Notes: generated from the sequence alone by a model not told the origin. Positions 56,381 to 64,000 are shown, counted from the stretch's first letter. The stretch is DNA of 64,000 bases from Agrobacterium tumefaciens (GCF_013318015.2 NZ_CP115841.1:1736001-1800000); one strand, 5' to 3'. A program made the numbers and translations.

Positions 56381-56596
56381 ATGGCCGAAACTGGCACCGT
56401 AAAATTCTTCAACACAGACAAAGGCTTCGGCTTCATCAAGCCAGACAATGGTGGCGCTGATATCTTTGTTCATATCTCTGCCGTACAGGCTTCCGGCCTG
56501 TCCGGACTTTCAGAAAATCAGAAAGTGAGCTTCGACACGGAACCGGATCGTCGCGGCAAGGGCCCGAAGGCAGTCAATCTGCAGATTGCTGGCTAA
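56381..56596 (+). CDS. cspA: Cold-shock domain protein (CspA family)
   Basis: A 71-residue single cold-shock domain that binds single-stranded RNA and DNA. RNP1 is KGFGFIKPD and RNP2 is DIFVHISAV; the opening TGTVKFFNTDKGFGFI is typical. AAAAGGA eight bases before the ATG is the Shine-Dalgarno, and it is predicted to be paired in the leader. A strong terminator follows, so it is a single-gene unit. Bacterial Csp proteins act as RNA chaperones; whether this one is cold-induced is an inference from the leader. Confidence 0.96.
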   Translation: MAETGTVKFFNTDKGFGFIKPDNGGADIFVHISAVQASGLSGLSENQKVSFDTEPDRRGKGPKAVNLQIAG

Positions 56597-56625
56597 CCCT
56601 AAAACGGCTTTCATTTCTAGTTGAA

Positions 56626-56652
56626 GCCCGGCAGGAATGCCGGGTTTTTTTA
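56626..56652 (+). terminator. Terminator of the cold-shock gene
   Basis: CCCGGCA/TGCCGGG stem with a four-base loop, followed by seven T residues. Confidence 0.88.
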
Positions 56653-56688
56653 TGCCCAATCCGGAGGCGCCAATACGCGCCCGGAAAC

Positions 56689-57333
56689 TCAGATCCCCTT
56701 GAGATAGGGGTTGGTGCGCCGCTCCTCGCCAAGCCGCCCGCCGGGGCCATGGCCGCAGATAAATCCGACATCATCACCCAGCGGCAGCAGCTTGTCGCGA
56801 ATGGACGCCATCAATTGCTCGTGGTTCCCGCCCGGCAGGTCGGTACGCCCCACCGACCCCGCAAACAGCACATCGCCGACATGGGCGAATTGCTGGTCGC
56901 GATTATAATAGATGACGTGACCTGGAGCGTGACCCGGGCAATGGTAGACTTCAAAGACATGATCCCCGAAAGATACCGTGTCGCCCTCATTCAGCCACCT
57001 GTCCGGCAAAACGTTCTGAAGACCGCTGATGCCGTATTTCTGGGCCTGGGTCTCGATCCTCTCGAGCAGCGGCCGATCGTCCTCATGCGGGCCGATCACC
57101 GGCAGGGAAAGCTTCTCGCGCAGTTCCTTGGCGCCGCCGGCATGGTCGAGATGGCCGTGCGTCAGCCAGATTTCCTTGAGCGCGATGCCGTTTTCGGAAA
57201 CCACCTGAAGAATGACATCCACATCCCCACCGGGATCGACGACAACGCCTTCCTTCGTATCCTCATCGAAGAGAATGGTGCAGTTCTGCTCGAACGGCGT
57301 GACCGGAATAATGCCCGCCTGCAACTTTCCCAT
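56689..57333 (-). CDS. MBL-fold hydrolase (YcbL/glyoxalase II-like)
   Basis: A 214-residue metallo-beta-lactamase-fold hydrolase. The metal site is THGHLDHAGG (HxHxDH), then CPGHAPGH, then the bridging Asp in HVGDVLFAGSVGRTDLPGG, and a C-terminal CGHGPGG. The GSVGRTDLPGG signature and small size fit the YcbL branch, a type II glyoxalase-like thioesterase. The physiological thioester is not known. The ATG at 57333 gives the usual N-terminus (MGKLQAGIIPVTPFEQNC); 20 further in-frame codons upstream are not supported. Confidence 0.93.
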   Translation of the reverse strand: MGKLQAGIIPVTPFEQNCTILFDEDTKEGVVVDPGGDVDVILQVVSENGIALKEIWLTHGHLDHAGGAKELREKLSLPVIGPHEDDRPLLERIETQAQKYGISGLQNVLPDRWLNEGDTVSFGDHVFEVYHCPGHAPGHVIYYNRDQQFAHVGDVLFAGSVGRTDLPGGNHEQLMASIRDKLLPLGDDVGFICGHGPGGRLGEERRTNPYLKGI

Positions 57334-57512
57334 ATCCCGTGTCTCCCTGTCTGACAAATCCCGCCTCCTATAGCCTGCGGCCGGTTCCGGCACAATGGCG
57401 GAGGAAAAAGCAACGGTTTCCGGTGACCTTGCTACTTCTAAAAACTATGAGTTAATCCAATTAGATATCGGAAATTTTCCCGCTCGAGACGGGAGGTATC
57501 TGTGAAAAATGT

Positions 57513-57537
57513 GGAACGCCCTGAAGGCTGCGACGTT
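57513..57537 (+). promoter_or_regulatory. EcfG-type promoter match upstream of the SH3 protein
   Basis: GGAAC (57513-57517), 16 bases, CGTT (57534-57537). The predicted start is near 57545, about 40 bases before the ATG at 57587. Confidence 0.55.
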
Positions 57538-57573
57538 GTAGGTCCAGTCTTTAGTTGTAGGTCCAGTCTTTAA
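57537..57573 (+). repeat. Tandem duplication of a 19-base unit in the leader
   Basis: TGTAGGTCCAGTCTTTA occurs twice with a period of 19 bases, directly before the AAAGGAG Shine-Dalgarno and around the predicted transcription start. Confidence 0.8.
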
Positions 57574-57586
57574 AGGAGTGAGACAC

Positions 57587-58186
57587 ATGGACAAGACGCT
57601 TAAAATGCTCATGGCTGGCGGCGCTTTCGCCCTGATGGCCGGTTACGCAAACGCCGCCATGGTCGCCACAACAGCATCGGACGTTTCCGTTCGCTCGGGC
57701 CCAGGCGAGGATTATCCCGAGCTTGGCCTTGCCACCCGTGGCAGCAACGCGGTTCTGGATGGCTGCATGGACGGCAGCAGCTGGTGCCGCATCGAAGTCA
57801 ACGGCCTGCGCGGCTGGGCACATGCAGATTATCTGAATGTTATGTATGAGGGCTCTCCCGTCATTCTCGAACAGCGCCGCTCCGATATCAGCGTGCCGGT
57901 CGTGACTTACGAGAAGACCTCGAGCGTACAGGCAGAACCCAACCCCGGCGATCCGAACCTTGGCCGCGTTGGTGAAGTCAATCCGCCCGAAACAGTCATC
58001 TCCTATATTGACGAGCACCCTGCGGACACTGTCACCTTTGATGGCGAGGTAGCGGTCGGCAGCACCCTGCCCTCCGATACCCGGCTCGTGGAAATCCCTG
58101 ATTACCAGTATCGCTACGTTCAGGTAAACGACGTGCCGGTTCTGGTGGAGCCATCGACGCGCCGGATTGTCTACGTCTACCAGTAG
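57587..58186 (+). CDS. Exported SH3-domain protein with DUF1236
   Basis: A 199-residue periplasmic protein. A signal peptide (cleaved near YANA) precedes an SH3_3 domain at about residues 25-85 (VSVRSGPGEDYPELGLATRGSNAVLDGC...GWAHADYLNV), which in other proteins binds peptidoglycan. The C-terminal part (VISYIDEHPADTVTFDGEVAVGSTLPSDTRLVEIPDYQYRYVQVNDVPVLVEPSTRRIVYVY) matches DUF1236, a rhizobial family of unknown function. The ATG has AAAGGAG eight bases upstream; a GTG nine bases earlier touches the Shine-Dalgarno. It is preceded by an EcfG-like promoter and followed by a terminator. Confidence 0.9.
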   Translation: MDKTLKMLMAGGAFALMAGYANAAMVATTASDVSVRSGPGEDYPELGLATRGSNAVLDGCMDGSSWCRIEVNGLRGWAHADYLNVMYEGSPVILEQRRSDISVPVVTYEKTSSVQAEPNPGDPNLGRVGEVNPPETVISYIDEHPADTVTFDGEVAVGSTLPSDTRLVEIPDYQYRYVQVNDVPVLVEPSTRRIVYVYQ

Positions 58187-58220
58187 ACGCGAACTCGATA
58201 CCGGCAGCATGAAACCAATG

Positions 58221-58250
58221 AAGAGCGCGGGCTTTCCGCGCTCTTTTCTA
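58221..58250 (+). terminator. Terminator of the SH3 gene
   Basis: AAGAGCGCGG/CCGCGCTCTT stem with a five-base loop, followed by TTTCT. Confidence 0.85.
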
Positions 58251-58388
58251 TTTACGGTAAAGGTCAGTCAGGATTCCAGTTGCACCGGCACCCGCAGCAT
58301 ATTATCCACCGCAACAGAAAATGATCGCGGCATCCTCCCGAGCGGACGCATTTTCGGCTATGTTTACAGAATATTGGCGCATCGACGC

Positions 58389-58916
58389 ATGTCAGCCGCA
58401 GAATATGAAGGAACCGCAGTGCCACCGCAATCGCTCAAAACCGCAGCCGCCAAGCAGACACCGGCACTCCCGAAGGTTGACGACGGCAAGATCGACTTCG
58501 ATACGATAGAGGCGCTGTTCTTCGCGTATCGCGATTTCGTCTCCGATCCAGATGTCATTCTTTCGAAACTGGAATATGGGCGCGCGCATCACCGGGTGGT
58601 CTATTTCGTCAGCAGGCAGCCCGGCATGACGGTGGCGGATCTGCTCGACACCCTGCAGATCACCAAGCAGAGCCTTGCCCGCGTGCTCAAGCAATTGATC
58701 GACGACGGTTATATCCGCCAGATGGCTGGCCCGGAAGACCGCCGCCAGCGCAGGCTCTATCCGACGCTGACAGGGCGCGAACTGGCGCTGGCGCTGAGCG
58801 AGCCGCAGTCGCGCCGGATCGACCGTGCGCTGGAAGGGCTTGGACCCGACGCCCGCGCCTGCGTTCGCAAGTTTCTGGCGCAGATGCGCAGCCCGACACC
58901 GGGGGAAGGCGACTGA
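58389..58916 (+). CDS. petP: MarR family transcriptional regulator (PetP-like)
   Basis: A 175-residue MarR-type winged helix protein. The DNA-binding core is YFVSRQPGMTVADLLDTLQITKQSLARVLKQLIDDGYIRQMAGPEDRRQRRLYPTLTGREL, with the basic wing DRRQRR. A polar N-terminal extension of about 45 residues precedes it. It stands two bases before an OmpR-type response regulator gene, an arrangement like petP-petR of Rhodobacter capsulatus, so I use that name with caution. The ATG at 58389 is the best in-frame start I see; the Shine-Dalgarno is weak. Confidence 0.87.
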   Translation: MSAAEYEGTAVPPQSLKTAAAKQTPALPKVDDGKIDFDTIEALFFAYRDFVSDPDVILSKLEYGRAHHRVVYFVSRQPGMTVADLLDTLQITKQSLARVLKQLIDDGYIRQMAGPEDRRQRRLYPTLTGRELALALSEPQSRRIDRALEGLGPDARACVRKFLAQMRSPTPGEGD

Positions 58917-58918
58917 CG

Positions 58919-59632
58919 ATGGCCACGGCAACGACAAAACTCCCCCCCGCTGATGACGATGCGGCCCACCTTCTGATCGTCGATGACGACGCCCGCATTC
59001 GCAATCTTCTGCAACGTTTCCTCGGCGACAAGGGATACCGCATCTCCGTCGCAGCCGATGCGGCAGAAGCCCGGCGCAAGATGGTAGGCATCCGTTTCGA
59101 CCTTCTCATTCTCGACGTGATGATGCCGGGGGAAAACGGGCTTTCGCTCACCCGCTCGCTGAATGAGAACAAATCCGTGCCGGTCATTCTCCTGACCGCC
59201 CGCTCGGAGGCGGATTCGCGAATTGCTGGGCTGGAAGCCGGCGCGGATGATTATCTAGCGAAGCCTTTCGATCCGCGCGAACTTGTCCTTCGTATCAACA
59301 ACATCCTGCGACGCAACACTTCGCCGGATACGCCCAAGATCGAACAGATCATGTTCGGCCCCTACAGCTTCTCTATCCCCAGGAAGGAATTGCGGCGCGG
59401 CGCTGAAACGATCCGCCTGACGGATCGCGAACAGGAGATCATGCTGCTCTTTGCGCTTCGCGCCGGCGATACCATTCCACGGCACGAGCTGGTCGAGGCG
59501 GAATCCGAAGTGGGCGAAAGAACAATCGATGTGCAGATCAACCGCCTTCGCCGCAAGATCGAGGACGACCCTGCCAACCCGGTCTATCTGCAAACGGTGC
59601 GTGGCATCGGCTACCGCCTGAGCGTGGATTGA
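58919..59632 (+). CDS. petR: OmpR-family response regulator (PetR-like)
   Basis: A 237-residue response regulator. The receiver domain shows the acidic pocket (LLIVDDDARI), phospho-acceptor Asp in DLLILDVMMPGENG, Thr in VILLTARSE and Lys in YLAKPFDPRE. The C-terminal winged helix (LTDREQEIMLLFALRAGDTIPRHELV; ERTIDVQINRLRRKIEDDPANPVYLQTVRGIGYRL) binds DNA. It starts two bases after the MarR stop and is followed 30 bases later by a sensor kinase gene. All three are very likely one operon. In Rhodobacter PetR is needed for cytochrome bc1 and c expression. Confidence 0.93.
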   Translation: MATATTKLPPADDDAAHLLIVDDDARIRNLLQRFLGDKGYRISVAADAAEARRKMVGIRFDLLILDVMMPGENGLSLTRSLNENKSVPVILLTARSEADSRIAGLEAGADDYLAKPFDPRELVLRINNILRRNTSPDTPKIEQIMFGPYSFSIPRKELRRGAETIRLTDREQEIMLLFALRAGDTIPRHELVEAESEVGERTIDVQINRLRRKIEDDPANPVYLQTVRGIGYRLSVD

Positions 59633-59662
59633 CAAGGACAAACGAAAGGCGGGCGCACAGCC

Positions 59663-61042
59663 ATGGCGAGCCTCGATTTTCTAATCACTGTCAGGAATAG
59701 CGGCGTAGCGAAGACCTGGCGCGCATTTGCCAGATGGCTTCGCCACTGGCTGCCCACCGGGCTTTATACGCGCTCGCTGCTGATCATCATCCTGCCGATG
59801 ATCCTGCTTCAGGGCGTTGTCGCGGCCGTTTTCATGGAGCGTCACTGGCAGCTGGTTACCGAGCGCCTTTCCTCCGCCGTAACGCGCGATATCGCAGCGA
59901 TCATCGAGCTTCTGCAAACTGATGAGGAAGAAGACGACTATCAGCGCGTCATCCGCATCGCTCGCGAGAAGCTGGGTCTCAGCATCTACATCGAGCCGAA
60001 GGCCGATTTGCCGGCCCCGAGACCAGAACCGTTGTTTTCCATTCTGGATACGATCCTCGCCAATCAGCTGACCCAGCAAATCGGCCGGCCATTCTGGATC
60101 GATACTTATGGCAACGGTTCCCTGGTTGAAATACGTGTCCAGCTCGAAGACAAGACGCTCCGCGTCTTTACCAGCCGCAGCGCCGCTTATGCCTCCAACA
60201 CGCATATCTTCCTTGTCTGGATGGTCGGTGCATCGCTGGTTCTGATCGCCATTTCCATCCTGTTCCTGCGCGGGCAGATCAAGCCTATCGAAGCGCTTGC
60301 CAAGGCGGCCGAAAATTTCGGCAGGGGCCAGAAGATCAGCGCCTATTCCCCACGTGGCGCGGACGAGGTGCGGCGGGCGGGTCTTGCCTTCATATTGATG
60401 CGCGAACGCATCGAGCGGCAGATGGAACAGCGCACTGCCATGCTGAACGGTGTCAGCCACGACCTGCGCACCATCCTCACCCGTTTCAAGCTGCAACTCG
60501 CGCTTGCCGGCGACAATCCTGATCTGGAAGGGTTGGACAAGGATGTCGAGGATATGCAGTCGATGCTGGAGGCCTACCTCACCTTTGCCCGCACCGATGT
60601 CGAGGAGGATGTCGGCACGCTGGAGCTTCCGGCACTTCTGGAAAAAATCGACTATGATTTCGAGCTGCACGGCAAGAAATTCAGCTACGAGCTATATAAT
60701 ATCGACCAGATCATCGCGCGCCCGAATGCCCTCTCCCGCCTCGTCGCCAATCTCGCGGAGAATGCCCGGCGCTATGCCAGCAAGCTCCATATCGACATCC
60801 GCAAGGCGCCACGCTCCATCATCATGACGTTTGATGATGACGGGCCGGGTATTCCGGAAGCGTCAAGGGAGGATGTCTTCAAGCCGTTCTTCCGGCTGGA
60901 CGAGGCACGCAACCTCAACGCCTCTGGCACCGGGCTCGGCCTCTCCATCGTCCGCGACATCGCCCGCAGCCATGGCGGTGACGTATCGCTGGACGACAGC
61001 CCGATGGGCGGATTGCGGGTAATCGTCAAAATTCCGGCGTAG
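59663..61042 (+). CDS. Sensor histidine kinase, partner of the PetR-like regulator
   Basis: A 459-residue membrane kinase. There are two helices near residues 37-57 and 180-203 with a periplasmic domain of about 120 residues between, then HAMP (RGQIKPIEALAKAAENFGRG). The H-box is GVSHDLRTILTRFKLQLAL, with Ile where most EnvZ-type kinases have Pro. The ATP-binding domain has the N-box NLAENARRYA, the D-box DDDGPGIPEASREDVFKPFFRLDEARN and the G-box GTGLGLSIVRDIARSHGG. All catalytic residues are present. The signal is unknown. Confidence 0.93.
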   Translation: MASLDFLITVRNSGVAKTWRAFARWLRHWLPTGLYTRSLLIIILPMILLQGVVAAVFMERHWQLVTERLSSAVTRDIAAIIELLQTDEEEDDYQRVIRIAREKLGLSIYIEPKADLPAPRPEPLFSILDTILANQLTQQIGRPFWIDTYGNGSLVEIRVQLEDKTLRVFTSRSAAYASNTHIFLVWMVGASLVLIAISILFLRGQIKPIEALAKAAENFGRGQKISAYSPRGADEVRRAGLAFILMRERIERQMEQRTAMLNGVSHDLRTILTRFKLQLALAGDNPDLEGLDKDVEDMQSMLEAYLTFARTDVEEDVGTLELPALLEKIDYDFELHGKKFSYELYNIDQIIARPNALSRLVANLAENARRYASKLHIDIRKAPRSIIMTFDDDGPGIPEASREDVFKPFFRLDEARNLNASGTGLGLSIVRDIARSHGGDVSLDDSPMGGLRVIVKIPA

Positions 61043-61068
61043 AGCAGCGGAGAGAAAAATGTGATGCG

Positions 61069-61111
61069 GCTCGCCCGCATCCGTCATTCCAGCCTTGAAC
61101 CGGAATGACGG
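61069..61111. repeat. Interspersed palindromic element
   Basis: GATGCGG...CCGCATC hairpin (61063-61082 region), then CCGTCATTCC/GGAATGACGG palindrome (61081-61111). It lies between the kinase gene and convergent csaA, and is of the type common in rhizobial intergenic DNA. Confidence 0.55.
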
Positions 61112-61163
61112 AGAAAGAGTGTTCAGCCTGCGCAATCTTCGGGTTGCGTGTTGTTGCGCTTTC

Positions 61164-61505
61164 TCAGCACATTTTCTCGCCGTTCGGCACCGGCCGCTCG
61201 ACCGCGGCAAGCACGATGTCGCCGTTGCCATCGGCAAACCCCAGTGTCAGAACTTCGGAGCGGAACGGGCCAATCTGGCGCGGCGGAAAATTCACCACAC
61301 CCAGCACCTGCCGGCCGATCAGACTTTCCGGGGTATAGTGCACCGTGATTTGCGCCGAGGATTTCTTGATGCCGATCTCGGGGCCGAAATCGATCTTCAC
61401 CTTGATCGCCGGCTTGCGTGCTTCCGGAAAAGGCTCTGCCTCGACGATCGTGCCGACACGGATATCGACCTTCTCGAAATCGGCATAGGAAATTTCACTG
61501 CTCAT
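61164..61505 (-). CDS. csaA: tRNA-binding protein CsaA
   Basis: A 113-residue protein made of one tRNA-binding (EMAP-II/OB-fold) domain: [45 protein letters not shown], then [31 protein letters not shown]. CsaA binds tRNA and has been described as a chaperone-like factor in Bacillus; its role here is not known. A GGGAGCAGGG Shine-Dalgarno region precedes the ATG. It is the last gene of a probable ybjN-proC-csaA operon, 27 bases after proC. Confidence 0.93.
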   Translation of the reverse strand: MSSEISYADFEKVDIRVGTIVEAEPFPEARKPAIKVKIDFGPEIGIKKSSAQITVHYTPESLIGRQVLGVVNFPPRQIGPFRSEVLTLGFADGNGDIVLAAVERPVPNGEKMC

Positions 61506-61532
61506 GCCCTGCTCCCGCCAGCCTGCTCGTCT

Positions 61533-62351
61533 TCAACCAGCCAGTTCTTCGGCGCGATTTTTCGCCGCAGCGATCGCCTTGTCAAACAGGGGCTGCATGC
61601 CGTCTTCGGCCATCAGCACCGAAAGTGCGGCGGCCGTTGTACCGCCCGGCGAGGTAACGTTCTGGCGCAGGCGCGCCGCCTCGTCAGAAGACTGATGCAG
61701 GAGTTCGCCAGCACCGGCCACGGTTTCACGCGCCAGCCGCATGGCTATATCCGCCGGCAGACCGGCCTTGCGACCGGCTTCCGCCATGCATTCAACCAGA
61801 TAGAAGACATAGGCCGGACCGCTTCCCGAAACCGCGGTAACCGCGTCGATATCGCTTTCGGTTTCCACCCATTCGACCGGACCGCTGACCTTCAGCAATC
61901 CATCCACCACTGCCTTTAGCGCCGGCGTCACCAATTCGTTGGCATAGGCGCCCGTCACGCCACGGCCAACCATGGCCGGCGTGTTCGGCATGGCCCGCAC
62001 GGCGGCGACCGAGCCGAAATGCGAAACGAAAGTGCCGATGGTGGTGCCGGCCGCAATCGAAACCACCACGGTCTCGGGTCCGAGCAAGGGCTTGAGGGAG
62101 GGTAGCACTGCTTCCATCATCTGCGGTTTTACCGCGACAAACAGAATGCCCGCCTTCACGCCGTCAGGCACGCTTTCGCTATGCGTGGCGCCCGCTTCCG
62201 CAATTGTCGTGCGCATGGCGTCGGAGGGGCGCGGATCGATGACGATAACCTGCGAACCCGGCACGCCCTTTTTCAGCCAGCCCGAAAGCAAAGCGCCGCC
62301 CATATTGCCCGCCCCAACGAGGACGAGAGGACCGGAAGCCCTGTAGACCAT
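61533..62351 (-). CDS. proC: Pyrroline-5-carboxylate reductase
   Basis: ProC performs the last step of proline synthesis, reducing pyrroline-5-carboxylate with NAD(P)H. The 272-residue protein shows the N-terminal nucleotide loop VLVGAGNMGGALL, the KPQMMEAVLPSL segment, RAMPNTPAMVGRGVTG, and the C-terminal signature AVSGSGPAYVFYLVECMAEAGRKAGL followed by TVAGAGELLHQS and ASPGGTTAAAL-like TSPGGTTAAAL. The ATG at 62351 is chosen, just past the ybjN stop; a TTG six bases earlier is in frame. Confidence 0.96.
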   Translation of the reverse strand: MVYRASGPLVLVGAGNMGGALLSGWLKKGVPGSQVIVIDPRPSDAMRTTIAEAGATHSESVPDGVKAGILFVAVKPQMMEAVLPSLKPLLGPETVVVSIAAGTTIGTFVSHFGSVAAVRAMPNTPAMVGRGVTGAYANELVTPALKAVVDGLLKVSGPVEWVETESDIDAVTAVSGSGPAYVFYLVECMAEAGRKAGLPADIAMRLARETVAGAGELLHQSSDEAARLRQNVTSPGGTTAAALSVLMAEDGMQPLFDKAIAAAKNRAEELAG

Positions 62352-62353
62352 TT

Positions 62354-62854
62354 TCAAGCTTCTCCGACGGTCTCGAACATGACCGCTTCAATTGCACTTT
62401 TCGCATCCAGCCCCGACCATACGACGAACTGGAATGCCTGATAATATTGTTCGCATGCCTCAAGCGCGCTGGAAAGCAGCACTTCCACCTGCTGGTTGTT
62501 AGGCTCCGCACCGCCAGCCAGAAGCAGCGACTGGCGGAAGATCACAACATCTTCCTGCCGCCACAGATCGAAATGACCCATCAGTACCTGGCCGTTGACC
62601 TGAGACAACAGGCGAATGACTTCGTTGACGCGCTGATCGGGCACCTTGATGTCGAAGGCGCAGGCCAGATGCAGTGCCTCGAAATCTTCCATCCAGGAAA
62701 AGGAAACGTGATAATCGGCCCAGTGGCCCGCCACCGTCATGGCGATCTCATCTTCGCCGGAACGTTCGAACGACCAGTCGTTCGAGGCGGCGACAATCTC
62801 GATCATGTCCACGGGATTGGACTGGCGCTCAATTTCAAATTCTATCAGGCTCAT
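62354..62854 (-). CDS. YbjN domain-containing protein
   Basis: A 166-residue protein of the YbjN/type III chaperone-like fold. Typical segments are MIEIVAASNDWSFERSGEDEIAMTVAGHWADYHVSFSWMEDFEALHLACAF, VNGQVLMGHFDLWRQEDVVIFRQSLLL, and a C-terminal helix. Family members are linked to motility and stress in enterics, but the role in rhizobia is unknown. The ATG at 62854 has AGAAGG upstream at suitable spacing. It ends three bases before the proC ATG, so translation is probably coupled. Confidence 0.9.
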   Translation of the reverse strand: MSLIEFEIERQSNPVDMIEIVAASNDWSFERSGEDEIAMTVAGHWADYHVSFSWMEDFEALHLACAFDIKVPDQRVNEVIRLLSQVNGQVLMGHFDLWRQEDVVIFRQSLLLAGGAEPNNQQVEVLLSSALEACEQYYQAFQFVVWSGLDAKSAIEAVMFETVGEA

Positions 62855-63038
62855 GCGGCACCTTCTCATCCGGTATGGATGTTCTGTTTTGAACGCCGGG
62901 CACAAAACGCACACACAAACCGGATTCAACACTTGAGACGATTGCCCGACACCAACAGAGTTACACATTCACCCTGTGTGGAGCTTACCAGGTTCGTTTC
63001 GAATCATCATTTAAAATCAGTGTATAATGGCCGAGTCC

Positions 63039-63066
63039 TGCTGCCACCCCTCGGGCAGCATTTTTA
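63039..63066 (+). terminator. Orphan plus-strand terminator hairpin
   Basis: TGCTGCC/GGCAGCA stem with an eight-base loop, followed by TTTTTACTTTTT. No annotated plus-strand gene precedes it. A TATAAT hexamer lies at 63023-63028. Confidence 0.6.
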
Positions 63067-63228
63067 CTTTTTGAACAGTGGATATCTTCTCCCCCATCAC
63101 CTCAGGCGAGATACATAAGCGACTCTGGCAATTGCGTTTTTTGGAAGTGTCCACAGGCCTCAAAAAATTAACGATGGAGGCAGGTCCGGATCGAGAGGGA
63201 ATAATTTCGGGTTGCATGGCCCGCAAAC

Positions 63229-63260
63229 AAAAAGTCCCGGAATCGCAGGCGATCCGGGAC
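63229..63260 (-). terminator. Terminator of ubiK
   Basis: GTCCCGGA/TCCGGGAC stem with inner CGC/GCG pairs, followed on the minus strand by TTTTTG. Confidence 0.8.
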
Positions 63261-63286
63261 CTATTGATGAAAAAGCGCGAAAAGAA

Positions 63287-63550
63287 TCAATCCTTGGCAG
63301 CAGAAAGCTTTGCTTCCAGAGCCTCGATGCGAGCGCGCAACGCATCGTTTTCATCGCGCGCCTTGATCGCCATCTCGCGCACCGCGTCGAATTCCTCGCG
63401 CTTGACCACGTCGAGGCTGTTCAGCCAGCGATCCGCCTGTGCGTGCAAGGCAGCCTCGGCCTCCTTGCGCATTCCCTGCGCAGCGCCCGCCGCATCGGTC
63501 ATCAGCTTGGCGAATTCATCCAGAAAACGATTGGTGCCTGTCGTGCTCAT
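63287..63550 (-). CDS. ubiK: Ubiquinone biosynthesis accessory factor UbiK (BMFP/DUF526)
   Basis: An 87-residue helical protein. The N-terminal amphipathic part (NRFLDEFAKLMTDAAGAAQGMRKEAEAALHAQADRWLNSLDVVKREEFDAVREMA) and the C-terminal coiled coil (ENDALRARIEALEAKLSA) define the BMFP/UbiK family. In E. coli and Salmonella UbiK joins UbiJ in the soluble aerobic ubiquinone-synthesis complex; the Brucella homologue BMFP has membrane-fusogenic activity. The ATG at 63550 has AAGGA upstream; the open frame continues 60 codons further without support. It is divergent from lgt, a common rhizobial arrangement. Confidence 0.9.
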   Translation of the reverse strand: MSTTGTNRFLDEFAKLMTDAAGAAQGMRKEAEAALHAQADRWLNSLDVVKREEFDAVREMAIKARDENDALRARIEALEAKLSAAKD

Positions 63551-63828
63551 GGCCCTGTTCCTTCGTCGGTTCAGGGAGCGTTCCGTTCCCTGCTGTTGAT
63601 GCCTTTCAGGTAGGCACTCGACAGCCGCCTTGCAAGCAAAATCGAAAAATCCACATGGCTTGCAATGGCCTTCGGCATCGCAAAGCGTCCCTTGAAGAAT
63701 AATCTTGACCGGCGCTGCGGCAATCGCCATTTTCCTCGCGTAAAGAGACCGGAGAGCATCATCGCCCGGCTCCTTGAGGCAATGGGTTATTCTGTTGTCC
63801 GCCCAGCAACGATGACGGAATATACGGA

Positions 63829-64000
63829 TTGTTAGCCGCTCCCACCCAACTTGCCATCATGCCATTTCCGAATATCGATCCGGTTGCCCTGTCTCTCGGG
63901 CCTCTGGCGATCCATTGGTACGGCATTGCCTATGTCGCCGGCATCATGCTCGGCTGGTTTTATGCCCGCCGCCTTGCGCTTACGCCTCGCCTGTGGCCAA
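63829..64000 (+). CDS. lgt: Prolipoprotein diacylglyceryl transferase Lgt (3' end outside window)
   Basis: Only the first 57 codons or so are present. Lgt adds diacylglycerol to the lipobox cysteine of prolipoproteins in the inner membrane. [41 protein letters not shown] is the classic Lgt N-terminus, with the first membrane helix and the conserved HWYG. I choose a TTG at 63829, preceded by GACGGAA, because rhizobial Lgt proteins usually have a short ...LAI(L/M)P extension before this point. The ATG at 63859 is the alternative and has no visible Shine-Dalgarno. Confidence 0.93.
   Translation, partial: MLAAPTQLAIMPFPNIDPVALSLGPLAIHWYGIAYVAGIMLGWFYARRLALTPRLWP

Larger units (their letters stand above)
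62855..63286. other. Intergenic region between ubiK and ybjN
   Basis: About 430 bases without a convincing gene. They hold the ybjN promoter (minus strand), an orphan plus-strand terminator hairpin (63039-63066), and the ubiK terminator (63229-63260). Confidence 0.55.

Noticed and set aside
63023..63067. A 35-base sRNA from TATAAT to the orphan terminator
   Set aside because: No acceptable -35 stands 16-18 bases upstream of the TATAAT, and the product would be little more than the terminator hairpin.

Overview
The window is core chromosome of an Agrobacterium-type member of the Rhizobiaceae, close to A. fabrum/A. tumefaciens. The evidence is an 850-residue phytochrome with the PAS-GAF-PHY-HWE kinase-receiver layout of Agrobacterium Agp2, the rhizobial gene order greA-lpsB-lrp-trxB-lsrB-(two AbcR sRNAs)-arsR, an alphaproteobacterial LexA box (GTTC-N7-GTTC), EcfG-type promoter matches, RIME-like palindromic repeats, and GC-rich codon use throughout. 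I see no prophage, integrase, insertion sequence, CRISPR array or rRNA.

Layout. 1-5.1 kb: tail of an ABC ATPase gene, a zinc alcohol dehydrogenase, a membrane protein of unknown function and a small AAA ATPase flanking an AT-rich gap, and an MFS permease. 5.2-15 kb: metH behind a SahR-like operator, an AGE-family sugar isomerase, a phosphatase, small envelope proteins (beta-barrel, glycine-zipper, SIMPL, basic secreted protein) and tRNA-Ile(CAU). 15-25 kb: yjbQ, the Agp2 phytochrome, a DUF930 TonB-like protein, rpoD, dnaG, yqeY. 25-37 kb: carA and carB, separated by a MATE pump, a chemoreceptor, a DUF2938 protein, a metallopeptidase and a DUF2306/LytTR pair. 37-41 kb: a diguanylate cyclase and a two-gene DNA-repair operon (radical SAM + DUF4130/UdgX) with a LexA box on its promoter. 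41-48 kb: greA, lpsB, lrp, trxB, lsrB, the AbcR sRNAs, an ArsR repressor and an old yellow enzyme. 48-64 kb: an epimerase/LysR divergent pair, a Ca2+/H+ antiporter, aspartate aminotransferase, an EAL protein, an EamA permease, a cold-shock gene with a structured leader, a YcbL hydrolase, an SH3 protein, petP-petR-sensor kinase, ybjN-proC-csaA, ubiK and the 5' end of lgt.

The genes are mostly housekeeping. The interest lies in regulatory DNA and RNA. The best signals are (1) a cold-shock leader whose nested stems bury its own Shine-Dalgarno; (2) the SOS-type, apparently leaderless promoter of the radical SAM-UdgX operon; (3) tandem AbcR sRNA genes with duplicated promoters; (4) a premature terminator in the greA leader resembling GraL; (5) EcfG-like promoters before the phytochrome and the SH3 protein; (6) a symmetric four-part GAAC/GTTC array before a small basic secreted protein. 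Start codons were chosen from Shine-Dalgarno spacing and family length; several are GTG or TTG. All promoter and operator calls come from reading by eye and are untested.
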